64,000 nt of DNA from Trogon surrucura (taxonomy: Eukaryota > Chordata > Aves > Trogoniformes > Trogonidae). The translations under genes were made by a program, and so were the position numbers. Below are positions 48,501-60,800 of this stretch, piece by piece (position 1 is the first letter of the stretch; each line of letters starts with the position of its first letter). The DNA lies in the NCBI GenBank assembly GCA_020746105.1, contig CM036636.1:7440001-7504000 (forward strand). The letters are read 5' to 3'. Below the pieces are notes generated by a model. The model did no database searches, was not told where the DNA came from, and was given only the letters and a program-made list of their open reading frames with translations.

Positions 48501-49739
48501 CTACCAGCTTGCGCCCAGAGGAGACTGCTGCCCTAGCCCTGAGAAGGAGGACACTCAGGGTTACAAGGTGTATTTCCCAGCAGGAGTCTAATTCTGCTTG
48601 ACCACTAAACACTAAAGAATGAATTAGCACGATAATCTTGCAGCCAAAACCTTAAGGGCATGACGACATCCATATCCAGGGCGATGGCAGTGTAATAATG
48701 ATGTAAACCAATCTTCTCACACAGAAGCATCCTGGGCAACTTTTCTTGATCTCGTTTTAGTTAAGGGTTGAACTTAAACTCTGAAGCATGAGGGGGTTTT
48801 CATCTTCACTTTTATACTTCTTTTTTGTACAACTATGAATATACTTGATACTCCAGATGTAAGCTCAATCTTTCTGAGTATTTTTGCCATCAGAGATCTC
48901 CTGCAGCAATGAGTACCACTGGAACCTACCAAACTCAAAAGATTTATCTCTTTCTTTAAAATGACTTGAATTCACAAATAAGGGAAATTAAGTCCTTATT
49001 ACGGTGAAGCCCTTTGGGGACAGACACCAGCCTTGCAGAGCTCGAAAGTCAAAAACAGGCCATCAGGTGTCACAGAATCCCATAAAGCCTCACTGATCCA
49101 AAATGCAAAAGACTGAGCAGCACAGGGACACTTGGTGGAATGGCAACAGGCCTTCGGCATCTGCACTGTGAAAGAATCAAAAGATGTGTCTGCGTGACAC
49201 GTCGGCTCCTTCCTGTGCGCGCTGCTCCTCCGCAGCAAGCGAAAGACAGTTAATCCCTCCATGGGAGTGGGATCAGCTTCCTTGCATCCACCCTTCAGTA
49301 AAAGTACGAGTCCAGGCAGTTACTAAGCTGATGTAGTGTAACTCAATATACAGTATCTGGTTCAGGTGCTCATCTCTCACCTAAACACGACATTCCAACT
49401 TTGAAAAACATCACGAGCAATTATTTTTCCCTCTTCAGATCAGGTTTTGCAAGAAGCACTACAGCTAAGGGGATGGTTGGTTTGCACAAAGAGGTTGAAA
49501 AAACACATGCAAGTTTTACATGTGCATTCAGGAGAGGGCTGCTCCCACATTTCAGCACCGAACCATGCACACCTGGCTGCTCTGTCTTCCTGTCTCACCT
49601 TCCCCGAGCAGGCTCTCTACGGAGGCACTGAGCACAAAAGGAGACTTCAAAAGAAATGAAGTTTTCTTTGTCCTCTTAAGGAAACGTTTAATGACTGCCC
49701 TTATCCCAGTTTCAACCTGGACTGCCTGTTCTTTACTCT

Positions 49740-50060
49740 CTAGACAGGTGCTGAGAGATGAGGCTTTAGGGAGCAGACTGATTAAAAACAAGTATCGGAT
49801 GTTTGGAGACAACGTGTAATACGACAACCAACACTCATGGTATGATGCGAGAAACGTAATTAGAAAGATTGCTCTGTAACTAATAATTTCAAGCCTCGCA
49901 TTCTGCAATTAAAACCCATTTGTCTTCTAACAGGCAGGCTCAATTCTAGTTTCTGCCTTGTCAGTGTGAAATCAGAAGCAATTCTCTGTAAGTTAACACC
50001 ATTATCTTGAATTTATGCTAGTGGAGAGTGAATCTGAATCTATATTCCTCTTCTCTAAAC
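49740..50060. promoter_or_regulatory. Candidate conserved non-coding element in DDX31 intron
   Basis: AT-rich with retained CpGs and TGATTAAAAAC, ACGTAATTAG, CTAATAATTTC and GCAATTAAAACCC cores. No open frame of note. Confidence 0.3.
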
Positions 50061-50859
50061 AATCCTATAAATACTAATATATCTTCTCTCTGTTTTTTTT
50101 TTTTTTGGTTTTTTGAGCACACACAGAGAAAGTTGATTAGAGACAAGTTTCACAGGCAAGAACAATTGTTGCACGTCACAACTTTGGCTATTTCTGCAGG
50201 GTCTTAACTTTCCAGACGCTCCCGGATTTGAAATCCGGAGCTTGAGCCGTGACGAACCTGTGCAAAGTCTGCCCGCTTTCCCTGAGCTGCAATTATATGA
50301 TCCACGTGCAAATGAGCTTTCAAATCACTCTCAGACCATGTGTTCTAACACCTCCACATCCCCCAACCCCACAAGTCCTGTGCATAAACTACCTACTGTA
50401 TCTTGAGCTTGTCTGTAGTATAATAGGATGAAGACTTGGGGAGGAGGAACGGCATCTAAAAGAGGTTCGTAACAAGGGAAAAAGTAGCTCTAACAGAGTA
50501 GCTACATCATAGGAACAGAGAGAGGCATTGTTGCCGGCCAAGTAATCCTGTGACACGCTACTGTCAGTCATAGCTTGACACCCTGCTGAGCCAGCAAGAC
50601 ATCAAAGCCCACCCCATACCATCTTACATGCTCTTTATCGGCTAATCAGGCTATTCTTCCTGAAATAAAGCTCCGTTAAATCCCCTGCTCACAGGGGCAT
50701 TCCCATCCTGTTGCCCATCTGCTGGTGAGGGTCAGCTGAAGCAGGAGGCAGATCAGTGGCCTGTCCCTGGTGGCTTCTCAAAGCAGGACAATGCGGTCTC
50801 CAACTTTTTATTTTAAAATCCCTTCCCTTTGCTTTTTTTGTTGTTTTCGTTTGGTTTTT

Positions 50860-51095
50860 ATTTTTGTCCAAGATACGTACACGTGCAAGTGAGGTCACCA
50901 GCCCAGGAACAATTATGTGGATTGGTGCTTTAACTGCATGGCTAATGTTTGCTAATGGAGATCGCAGCAACAATTCCATGGAAGGGGTCACAATCGATCC
51001 TGATAAAAAGATAACATATTTTCCTTCAAATTCCTGCAGCGATTTTACTGGCAAGCCAGAGGTCCGTATCCTGCCGTTGCGCGAGAGAAGATAGT
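50860..51095. promoter_or_regulatory. Candidate conserved non-coding element in DDX31 intron
   Basis: Open reading on plus through this block is probably chance. It has TACGTACACGTG, ACAATTATG, GCTAATGTTTGCTAATGG and ATCGATCC sites. Composition resembles an enhancer more than an exon, because no splice pair or family match is visible. Confidence 0.25.
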
Positions 51096-52194
51096 GAGCC
51101 CTAAACATTGTAATCTCAAAAGGGAGGATTATCTATCTGTGGAACCAACTCAGAATAGCTAGGATCAGACATACTGCGCATCTTCAGCTCCATTTCCAGC
51201 AGAGAAGAGGATTCAGGGCTCTGCTCCTCCAGAAGCATCAGGGAGTCTCAAATTCCTTACAGGAAAGGAGCACCCAGGAACAGCCCTGTCCACACACCAA
51301 AGGGGACAGAGCTGTAACTCCAGACTTTTCCTGGGAGAGATCTCGTGTGACTTTGCAGAAATGCTTTTGCCAGAACTACTTAGATTTAAGTAGGCAGCAG
51401 AGCACAGGTTTGCCAAAGAATCATTTCTACCAGCAGATCTGCCCGTTGATTTGGGCTTGTACCATATAACTACAGTCAATCATAGAATTACTAACTCAAA
51501 GAATACACTACAGTCCTTTCCTTCAGGTACTAAGTTAATGTCTTCTTAGAGAGAAGAATAAGGAATTCAAGCTGCAGCTGGCCATTCTGAGAGGACAGAC
51601 ACAATTTGTCCCATGGCAAATCTGACAGCCAGTAAACTGCTGGTGAAACTGCAGGAAAAAGCCTACAGAAGACTGCCTGTCTAGCACAGAGAAGGTGATA
51701 AAATAGGCCAGAGAAGGCCACAGATGGCCTTTAAAGACAGTAAGACACATACTTTGCTCCTGATGCAGTGGTATCTGTCAAGGCCCAGAAGGAAGAGACT
51801 ACCTTGAGAGATAAATCAGCACTCGTACATTCTTGCTCCTAATGTGCAGGACAGTCAACTTCAAATCTGAGAAGGGAAAATGATCCCTTGTCTCTTATTT
51901 CCCTGATGCTTTTATCACCCCATGCCCTACACCAACAGCAAGTACTTCGGAGCACAGCTGTGTTTGTGAGAGCCCTTCTCCAGACAGGGGTGAGGACAAA
52001 GAGGACTGCAGCTGGTCCTGAGGGATCACAGCACCCTGAAGGACCATGCAACTGGAAGTAGGGGTGTGGACGGAAAAAATCGGGCAGCTTCTGCTATGGA
52101 GGTGCTTGGCCATGACAAAAGCTCAGAGAACAACCCAACCTAAGCCAGTGGCACAACATGATTTAGCCTCTCAGGAACAATCACACCTGACCTC

Positions 52195-52240
52195 CCCACA
52201 GCCGGGGTGTCCCTTCCAACCCAAACCATTCTATGATTCC
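52195..52240 (+). mobile_element. CR1 LINE 3'-end fragment
   Basis: CCCTTCCAACCCAAACCATT followed by CTATGATTC is the well-known 3' end of avian and reptilian CR1 elements, which terminate in ATTCTATGATTC-type repeats. Only the end is clearly recognisable. The sequence to its left may be more of the same element but has diverged too far for me to be sure. Confidence 0.75.
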
Positions 52241-52329
52241 TGGAGCAAGCACATAAACCTCTAGGAGCGAAACACGCTATACCTTGTCATGTAGCGTTCC
52301 TTGGCTCAAGGAACATCATGTTGGCCTAC

Positions 52330-52510
52330 CTTTTTGGTCTTGGTTTGGTTTTCTTCTTTGAGCCTGCAGTTGGAAGAGCAGTCAGGTTCTGGGGGGCATC
52401 TCTCAGGCCAAAGCTCTTGGCCACGTGACCCAGGTGGAGAGATTTGATGTGGAAGATGTGCTTGAGGTTCCTGGGATAGGTGGTATAGGCACAAAGGAAA
52501 GACTGCAGTG
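52330..52510 (-). CDS. DDX31: DDX31 coding exon (DUF4217-type C-terminal domain)
   Basis: A 181-nt exon; on minus, acceptor cctcctcag precedes 52510 and donor gtaggc follows 52330. Two bases complete an alanine codon, then 59 residues follow: [40 protein letters not shown] and [19 protein letters not shown]. The pattern A(F/Y)..YP(R)..[20 protein letters not shown] is the DUF4217 domain that follows the helicase core in Dbp7/DDX31, DDX10 and DDX18-like proteins. The basic lysine/arginine end continues into the terminal exon. The exon end (AG) plus G of the last exon restores arginine. Confidence 0.95.
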
Positions 52511-55500
52511 CTGAGGAGGAGGGAAAAAAAAAAAAGTGAGTTCTGTTTGCTACTGCATTTTTATATATATATACTTAAAGATTCAGCTGTTCCAGCTGAA
52601 AGGACATTGGTCTTGTCCTTTGGGACACCTTCTGGTCAGCAGCTGGTAGAAAAGGTTGGTATAGTTAAAAATCTGTGAAGGTTGTATAGTCCTAGTAGAA
52701 TCCTAAAAGGAGAAGGTAGGTGGTGGAGAAGTGTTAGGAACTGAAACAAAGCACCATGAAGTTGCATTAGGTTTGCCTCTTGCATGGATGCCCCTTCTGC
52801 CAGGAAGGGTGATGTCTGTGGCATATCTTGCAGGGAGAGTCACTGACACCAAAAGGAAGCAGATAAGGGGAGAGAGGGAATAGAGATACAGAGACAAAGA
52901 GAGGGAAAGAGAAGCAGAAAGAAGGCATAGGAAGACTCCTCTGATATTGCAGTCCCAGCAGTCCGTGCATTTTTCACCAGTTACTAGCTAGTCCCTTATA
53001 AATAGCCGAGAGCCAGGAGGATTTCCTGACTCATCATCACACTGAGAACAGAGCTCACCTTCTCAAAAGGGAAAAATAATAGAATTGTGTGCAAATTTCC
53101 CTTCACATCTTTATATTCCTGTAATGCCCTTCCCTCAGGGCTCATTGCTCTAAAGACGATCATCCACTAATATGAACGCTACCACTGCTCCTCCACGTAC
53201 CCAGAACATTAACTACACCCAGGCTGTCCTCTCCGCTATGGGGAATAGAGGGACTTTTAGTAAGGAAACTCCACAGCTCAGAAAACGCCTCCCTTCAATC
53301 CCCTGCTGCTTCTCTGCTGGCTAAACCTCCCATGTCCCTGCAGTGCACCCTCCAACCACCACCTACATCTTCCTCTCCCTCTCAACCCCTGACAGCAGTG
53401 AGCTTGAAACTCTAACCTCTGCTGCCCTTGCCCGTTGAGCCACCGGACCAGCAAGTTTGCCCACAGCTTATGTCTAATCTCTTGGCAGCAGCCGGAGATT
53501 GGAGTTTATGAACAGTAATAAAAATGTCATTTTAGCAGATCAGCTCCTGGAAGGACCCAGGGAATCCATCAAAGCTCTGTTTACTGAGTAAAGCGAACTC
53601 CTTTTCCCAATCGATGAGAAGAAAAGATTGAGTTTTTTGCACCTTCTTCCCAATTTCACAACGCTAAGCTTTCAGAGGCGTCAGAGCATTGAGAGACCTA
53701 TGTTTTCCCAAACAGAGAATGTTAAATTCCAAACACCCTGTCCTGGTGTCTCATCTGAAGGCCATCCTTCCGAGGGGTTATAAACCAGCTCAAATGCTCT
53801 CAAAAACCTCACTCTGCTGCTTCTTTTTTTGGTAAAGTTATTGGTCAAATTGACCTGCTGTGAGAAGGCGTAACTCTTCAAAAGGAACAATGAGAACTTG
53901 CTCTCGCTCTCACTTTGGTCCCGTCGGAGCTAATATAGCCGTCTTTCTCGCAGCATTTGAACTGGTTGATGCTAAAGATCCTGTTATGATGAAGTTCTCG
54001 ACAGGAGAGGCTGCCGGTGCTAACTCTGCAGATCAGAGTTTGAGAATCAAAGCATTGAATGCCCCCTCCTCTTCCCAAAGTCCTGACAAGACAAGTGCCA
54101 GACCCAGCCCCGAGTCAGAGCACGCAAAAACCAGGCAGAAGTGCAAGACGCTCACCCAAAGCTGCGCCAACAGCCCTGCTGTACCAGCAGGTCGAAACCT
54201 CAGCTCACACAACTGTCTTACCCCCGTGGAGCTCAGAGCTGCTGATGTTCGTTACAGCACCCATGAGACTGAAGTGAAGACCTTTGTGAGCACGATTCTT
54301 TTTCCTATCTTTCCTGTTAGTGTTGCCAGAGTCATGTTTTCTGGCTTTTATGCGGAATTATAGCAGCCAGATGTTAAAAGCACCTTTTTTTTTTTTAAAA
54401 AAAAGTTGAAATTATTTTATAATTTTGCGATCAAGGAGATAGAGCTTTGTAAAAACAACTCAAGAAGACTGCTAACGCTGCTGGTCAGGCCATCATTTAC
54501 ATAAAGAGTGCCTCATCTTAACACCACAGAAGCAAACTACCTAAGCTGTTACAGTTTTTGCCACACCAACATGAGTCTGAGGCAAGGCATACTGGCCTGT
54601 GGTGGGATTCAGACTTGCATTCAGGTACGAGTGGATTTAAATTGGTGCCTTGCAATTATGCATCCTCGCTTTTCTGTAAGAAATGTAAGTGTGGAAAGCT
54701 GAATAAAAAAAAAAAGCTACGTATGACGGAGGTTAGATAGGTTGGTTTGTTGTTTTTTTAAACAGGGGCAAGAGGGTAATGAGAAATGAAAGTGAGACAG
54801 GTGACATAACCTGCTCACCACACTCAGCTGGCAGCCAGCTCCCAGTGGCTGCATAAACCCGAGGAGGCGTTTTGCCAGCGCCCAGAGCAGGCGGGGACGG
54901 GAAGGAAGAACGCACCAAAACCACCACAGATCCGAGCATCGTCCCCCAGCGGTGGGCTCCTGCGATCCTGCTGTCCCTCTCAACACACGGGTGCTGATGA
55001 CACAAAGGAAGAGGCAAAATGCTCAACTAGTGACTATAAAACGGGGAAACATGGAGAGAAAAGCAGGGTTTGCTTCCTTACCCTTTCTGTAACCCCAGTA
55101 GCACAAAGGATCAGTCTCCTGAGCTCTACCTGCCGCCACAGCTCCAAAACGAAGCACCTATGACCAAGCAACTCTTCCAACGAGTTTTCTTTTTCCCGGA
55201 AGGGGCTCCACACTTCGTGAGATCCATCCTCCAGGTAGCAGGGCCCAGCCGTACCCCACCTCCCCCCACCTCACCGCTGAGCAGTCAATCAAGCCTGAAG
55301 GGCAGCCCCTTCCCTGAACCATTTGATTTGAGTTTGGAAAACATGGGACCAAGAGGCAGAAGGGATGAGTGGGCAGGAAGCCACTCGCCTTTTGAAAGCG
55401 GGCTGCAGTGAGAACACTGCTTATTAACATTGACTGGGTCAGAAAATGGGGAAAAAGAGAAAAAGAGAGAGAAACAAATGCATCTCTGGCACAGTTTCCA

Positions 55501-57702
55501 ATTGATTGTCTGCCATGAAAGCAAAAGCCAGCTGCCATGTTAATTATTCATGATGCCTGGCGCAGAGGGGAGGAAGAAGGGGCTTATGGAAGCCACTCAG
55601 CAGTGGAAAATTTGCATATGCAGATATAGCAGAGTAGGAAAAAGAGGTGGAGCGCTCCTGTACGAGATACATGGGATGCACAACATTTCAGCATTTTCTG
55701 ATATATCTTCTGTCCTTCTCGTCCGTGGCTAAAAAAAGTTCTTAGCGCTGAGGTCAGCAACAAGTGTGCAGAGAGAAACCACAGAGGTTTTCCAAGCGTG
55801 ACCAGAGCCATTCAGCTGCTCTCCCTGTCACAGTCATTTCAGGTTAGGAGTTTGCAGAGGGTGTAAGAAATCCCAGGGGAGCAACGAGAAGTTTATCCAC
55901 GCAGAATCGAGGATTTGATCGCATTAGTCACATGCTTTGAGACTGTGGACTTACAGTGCAGCTATAGAAGTAATTACTCCAGTCAAGTAGCACGACACAC
56001 CTGAAAACGGGTGCAAGCTGTTTGTGTAGTGAACCTCTAACACTTTCACTGTATGAGAAGGGTACTTGGAAATGCTGAGAAAAAAAAAGAAAACCAGCAC
56101 TGCAACTGTCAGGAGGGAGGCGAGAATCAGGACAGTGACATGCAGTGGCAGGGGACAGAGCAAAGAGTGAAGCAGTAGGATTTCAAACACCTTGTCCATC
56201 AACACTCTGGGGTAAGCAGGGAGTTACAGTACGAGCTCTACTCATTCTGCTGTGTCATCACCTACCAAGTTAGTTCAACATTCAGAAAAAAATCCAGCAC
56301 CTTTGACCTCTTGAACAATTGCTTCTCTCTCACTATTCCAAACCATTTTAATGTTGGAACTTCTACCTTGAGAACAGCCTTCCCTTACCCAGTTTCTATG
56401 ATGACATTGTACAGCTCAAAGATCAAGTTCCCTATTTGGTTCTGGACCCCTTGGTATGTGATTTATGCAGTTTAGCACATGTGGTACACTTGTGCCACAC
56501 TCATACAGCAGGTATGTATATATATAATGGTAAACAGAAATTATGCAGACCATTAAAATTCACCTCTTCAAGACCCCCTCATCCAAACCTAACTGGAAAA
56601 GCTGCAGAACTGACATCAACAAGACATCCAGAGAAGCTTAGACAGCAGGATTTGACTCAGGTCAAAGTGAAAAAATAAGGTGAAAAAGAAAACAATCAGG
56701 AAGGGAGACATGTGGGAGGAGGAGACATAAAAAAAGGGAAAAGGCTCTAGTCCTATATATTGTGAGCAGGAGTGGTTTAGTCTTTAGCATAAGGAGTTTG
56801 CATTTTGTGGACCCGTCTCAATATTTAATAACCAAATTCTGAGCGATTGTCAAGGAACTTTTGGGGCCTGACTTCCCACATTCCCTTTACAACAGCTGTT
56901 CAGTTTTCAGGTGCACCCAGATCAGCCTTACAGAGCAACAGAATATTACCTGCAAGAGGGGTACCCACATTGTACCACCTTTTTGGCTCCCCTTAGGAGA
57001 CTGCTTAGTGTCTGTTGTCCTACCACACCCCTGGCAAGTTTTTCACCTTTCCCCCAAACCCACCTTCCTCTGGATTTTCCAAACTGAGAAGCAGACAGGA
57101 AGAGTTTCTCCTACTGCTCAGTGCCAAAGGCTGGGCACCCTGCTTGGCAGAGATGGGAGATCAAATATCAGCTTTGCACCCAACTACAATTATTATTAAA
57201 TCCATCCCAGTTTTGCTTCTTTCTGCTTTTCTGAACAGTTGCCCTCTCTCTCATTTTTCTCCCAGCCCACACAACCACCTCCAGTCTAAGACCTTTGCCT
57301 GTTAGGAGTTGCCCCAAGGCATCCTGTCTTGCAGGCTTCAAATTCTTCCCTGGTTTCAGCTGGAAGGATCCAAGGGGTATTGCACGAGGATGTGGTTAAG
57401 CGGGTCACCCACGGTCACCTCAGCACAACGCACAGAATCTACTCGCTCACGTGACTGGGTCAGAGCCCTCGGATGCGACTATCAAAAGCCAAGATTAAAC
57501 CTCATTTGCACGTAATATGGGAATGCAAGAAATTAACATTTAATATCACCACAAAGCCTTCTGGGCCCATCTCAACCCCCTGCAGAGCCCAACGGCCCCA
57601 AAATGTTCCTTCCAAGCCTCTTCCCTGAAGCTCTCCCCCAGAAGAAAAACTTGGCGGCTTACACGAGCCCTTGTGGAATAGACGGAAAAGAAACGCACTG
57701 AC
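52511..57702 (-). other. DDX31: DDX31 intron (5.2 kb)
   Basis: Contains a short TA run near 52563, a purine-rich stretch (52855-52930), a candidate regulatory block (53440-54020), and T/A-rich runs near 54390. No coding exon supported; the 167-codon plus-strand frame at 53860-54363 has no family match. Confidence 0.75.
53440..54020. promoter_or_regulatory. Candidate conserved non-coding element in DDX31 intron
   Basis: Non-repetitive sequence with retained CpGs and motifs such as ACAGTAATAAAAATG, CATTTTAGCAG, AGTTATTGGTCAAATTGACC and GAGCTAATATAGCC. Its left part is more enhancer-like than its right. Called on composition only. Confidence 0.3.
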
Positions 57703-57814
57703 CTTTCTTTGCCCACCGGAGAGTCCCCTCGCTGGAATGAACGTGGTCTTCAAATTTTGTCTGCAAGACCGTGGCACGCTCCCGGACTTCCTGAGGGTCC
57801 GTGCCACAGGATTT
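57703..57814 (-). CDS. DDX31: DDX31 coding exon
   Basis: A 112-nt exon; on minus, acceptor cccttgtag precedes 57814 and donor gtcagt follows 57703. It encodes 37 codons plus one base: [56 protein letters not shown] matches human DDX31 as I recall it and forms the helical linker between the helicase C domain and the YPR.LKHIFH region. A minus-strand frame overlapping it out of register (57807-57502) is a shadow. The last G joins CA of the next exon to give alanine. Confidence 0.94.
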
Positions 57815-60800
57815 CTACAAGGGCGGTGGGAGGATTAGAGGAAAGAGAGAATTTGAGTCAGGAATAATGAAGCAGTTTACAATAGATTTAATAACAGTAA
57901 AATCACACAGTAACCACCCAGGGGCCAACGAAGGTAATCCTCTCAATATTACTAGAGAAAAAAAAATACAGATAAAGATGTTAAAGTCAAAGCAGCCAGT
58001 GAGCGCTGTGTGGCGAGGAGCACAAATCAATTTTAATTTTGTGTTTTCTAACATCCATCACGTATCTTTTTTTCTCCTCGGCTTTTTTTTTCCTCCCCCT
58101 CAGATTCAACAGGCCAGACAGCACTGCTTGTTTCCACTGGAGTTATTTGAAATAACTCCCCTTGGACTCTGCACTAACACTTTCAGTCAGATGTTGCAAG
58201 TTCCCCTGTGCAGCTCCCCAAAACACCTGGCCTGTTCTTGGCACTCGTGGAGCAGGAGATCTATGTTTACCCCCAAGCTCCAGAGAACGGAACAAATTCA
58301 GTACCTGTGAAAAAGCCAACTAAATGAACTTAGCACTATTGATGCCTACGTGAAGTCTTCTCGCTGTCAATAAGTCACACTTCACTGTAACTGTCATAAC
58401 GTGGTGCCCCTAGAACAAGACAAGCCCCTTGTGCCAAAGGCACAACAGAAAATGGAAAACATTCCTGAGAGAGCAAGCTGCTACTGGGAGGAGAAAAGAG
58501 TCCTTCTCTAAAGTACCCAGACGGAGAAAGGAAACGTGGCCAAGAAAACAAGAGAATTTTTGATGGAAAGTTGAGAACAAAGCGCAAAGCCAAGCATCCA
58601 TGGATGTGAACCTCTCCCAGGAAAGGGCCACAGCTCTCAAAAGCTACTCACATGGGAGCCAGCACCCAAATCTAGGAGTGCCAGACTCAAGACAGCAACT
58701 TGATAGTGGTCAATGCCCTCAACCGACCAGGACTGTCTGAAAACAAACATCCAACTCCCATCATTCTGCCCTAGGCCTGTGCCAAGGCAACAATCCTGCT
58801 GTTCCTCCCCAGTAGATTTGCATGTTAACACTGCAAAACCCTCCTTCCCTCCCAGCTGTGAGCTTCGCCTCTGTGCCGCCGCCAGTCCAGGGAAACCGCA
58901 TCACACCGACACCGCAGACCTTGGTGACCGTGGGAGCCAGGCAAAATATTTTGCTGCCCCACATCTGCCACTCTACAGCCCAACAGCACATCTGCCCTGA
59001 GACACAGTCAGAATTCCCTGCACAGCGCCCTCTTTTTGGCTCAGGAACTCACACCTTCCAGCCACCGGGTTATTCTCCAACAAAGCAAACACCCACGGGG
59101 ACTAAACCCCTGCTCGCTCACTACCTGGATGAACCATCCACCCGTGCCTCCAAAGACAGGGGTGGGTATTTTAAGGCTACATGAAGAGTCTCCCAGATTT
59201 CTGGTCTCTGCTGCCTGTCTCCCAATGCACTCGAGAGCGCCTCACAACACAGCTCGTTTCACAGACGCCTTTCAGTTTGACTCAAGGCGCATCTATTAAT
59301 CAGTCGAGACAGTCTCCAGCCAAGGGGGCTCTGTGAAGGCTTAATAAAGCCCAAGTGGTGCTGCCTCCCCGAAGTGGACACTCAGGGCTGGGAGTCACAA
59401 GTTTCCATTGACGTGAAACATAAAACTTTCTCGCCCCGCCTGCTCCTCCTAGCCCCCATCACTTTCCTTTTGTTAAGCCTCCTGGCAGCACAAAGTGTCA
59501 CCTTCCCAGCGTTTTTTAATATGAATGTGAAATTAGTGAGCCTTGCCCTTTCCCCTGGCGGACAGAATCCTCTGTTATTAAAAAGTAAAGCACTTTAATA
59601 ATGAAAACTTTTTCTCTTTTTCCTGTGTTTTAACTGTTTAAAATTAATGAGAAGGGCATAACGGTTGTCAAAGAGATATTGAAAGCCGGGTAGCCAGGAC
59701 CGAATAAGCACGAAAATCCCTCCAGAGTGTTAAATAAACAGTGCTTCAGCCCCCTCTGAATCCCTCTGTTGGTTATTGTATACATTCTGTAACAGCACTC
59801 AGAATAGATCTGAGCACCGGGGAGGCAGAAAGGTTTCAGAATTCCAATAAAGGCCTCAAATTAAAGACAGCCTGGTGCGAATTCCAGGAGAAAATTAAAG
59901 AGACCTCAAGCTTAAGTGACAGGTGACTTGCTTCTGTGTCACAACTGTCAGGGGATTTAGTGATAATATGGCAATATATTACAAAGGACTTTTCTTATTC
60001 CCCCCTTTAGGTTTCAAAATGAGGCATCTCTTCTTCCTGGTGCTGGGGGGAAAAAGAAAAAGTAAGACAAAAATGAGGGATAAAAAAAACTAGGTGCATA
60101 ATTTCCAAAGTGTGAGGTCAGTCCAAGAGAAATAAATGAAAAAAAGCAAATGGCAGGGAACATAATGTACTCGGAAAACAGCTTCTCCCCTCCTCCCATC
60201 TCCACCTTGTCTTTTATTCCCTTCAGCCCCTCGAGACAGATCTCATTTTAAAATTGCCCCCTAATGGGCATGAAAAAAACCCCAACCCTGTGTTTGATTC
60301 CAGCCTTCCAGGGAGGGTCATCCAAAAAAAAGAAAAAACCCAAACCAATAATAATAATAAAATCTAAATCTACAACTGATTCAGAGCCAAACTGTGAAAA
60401 TAAAACCTGTGTGCCACACAAGTGTCTGGACAGATCAAATAAAACACTGCTACTGGAAGTCACTCCGTGTGCTTTACTCACACCAGCAAGCTTTAATCCT
60501 GCGTGTATCCCGGTTTGGATGAACAGGACAACTAATTTGAGACCTCACACCCTCTTCCGAGACCCAGAAGATAAAAGCCGACCCCAGAGGTTTGCTTGAT
60601 CTACTCTTCGTCTAGATGAATTTGTTACATCTGTTAAGTAAGAAGCATTATTGCCATTACGGAGAAAGTGGGATAGGAGAACTTTTTCTACCTTGTGTTT
60701 GTTTAGGGTAAAAGAAAAAGCCTATTCCAGCAGATCCCTCACCACCAGCATGATGGCTGTGACCAGGAACAGGAACTATAAGCTAAAAGAAGAAATAGGC

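Larger units (their letters stand above)
43680..52329 (-). other. DDX31: DDX31 last intron (8.65 kb)
   Basis: No further DDX31 exon found: the flanking exons join exactly in phase across it. Contains an A-rich tract at 45667-45694, a poly-T run near 50095, candidate regulatory blocks (45330-45590, 49740-50060, 50860-51095) and a CR1 3' end (52195-52240). Confidence 0.75.

Noticed and set aside
51474..51500. AATCATAGAATTA, resembling a reversed CR1 terminal repeat
   Set aside because: Neighbouring sequence does not continue as CR1; too short to support.
53860..54363. 167-codon plus-strand open frame in a DDX31 intron
   Set aside because: No domain, no splice context and no family match.
57502..57807. 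Minus-strand open frame overlapping a DDX31 exon
   Set aside because: It is out of register with the true exon frame, which reads RERATVLQ; a shadow.
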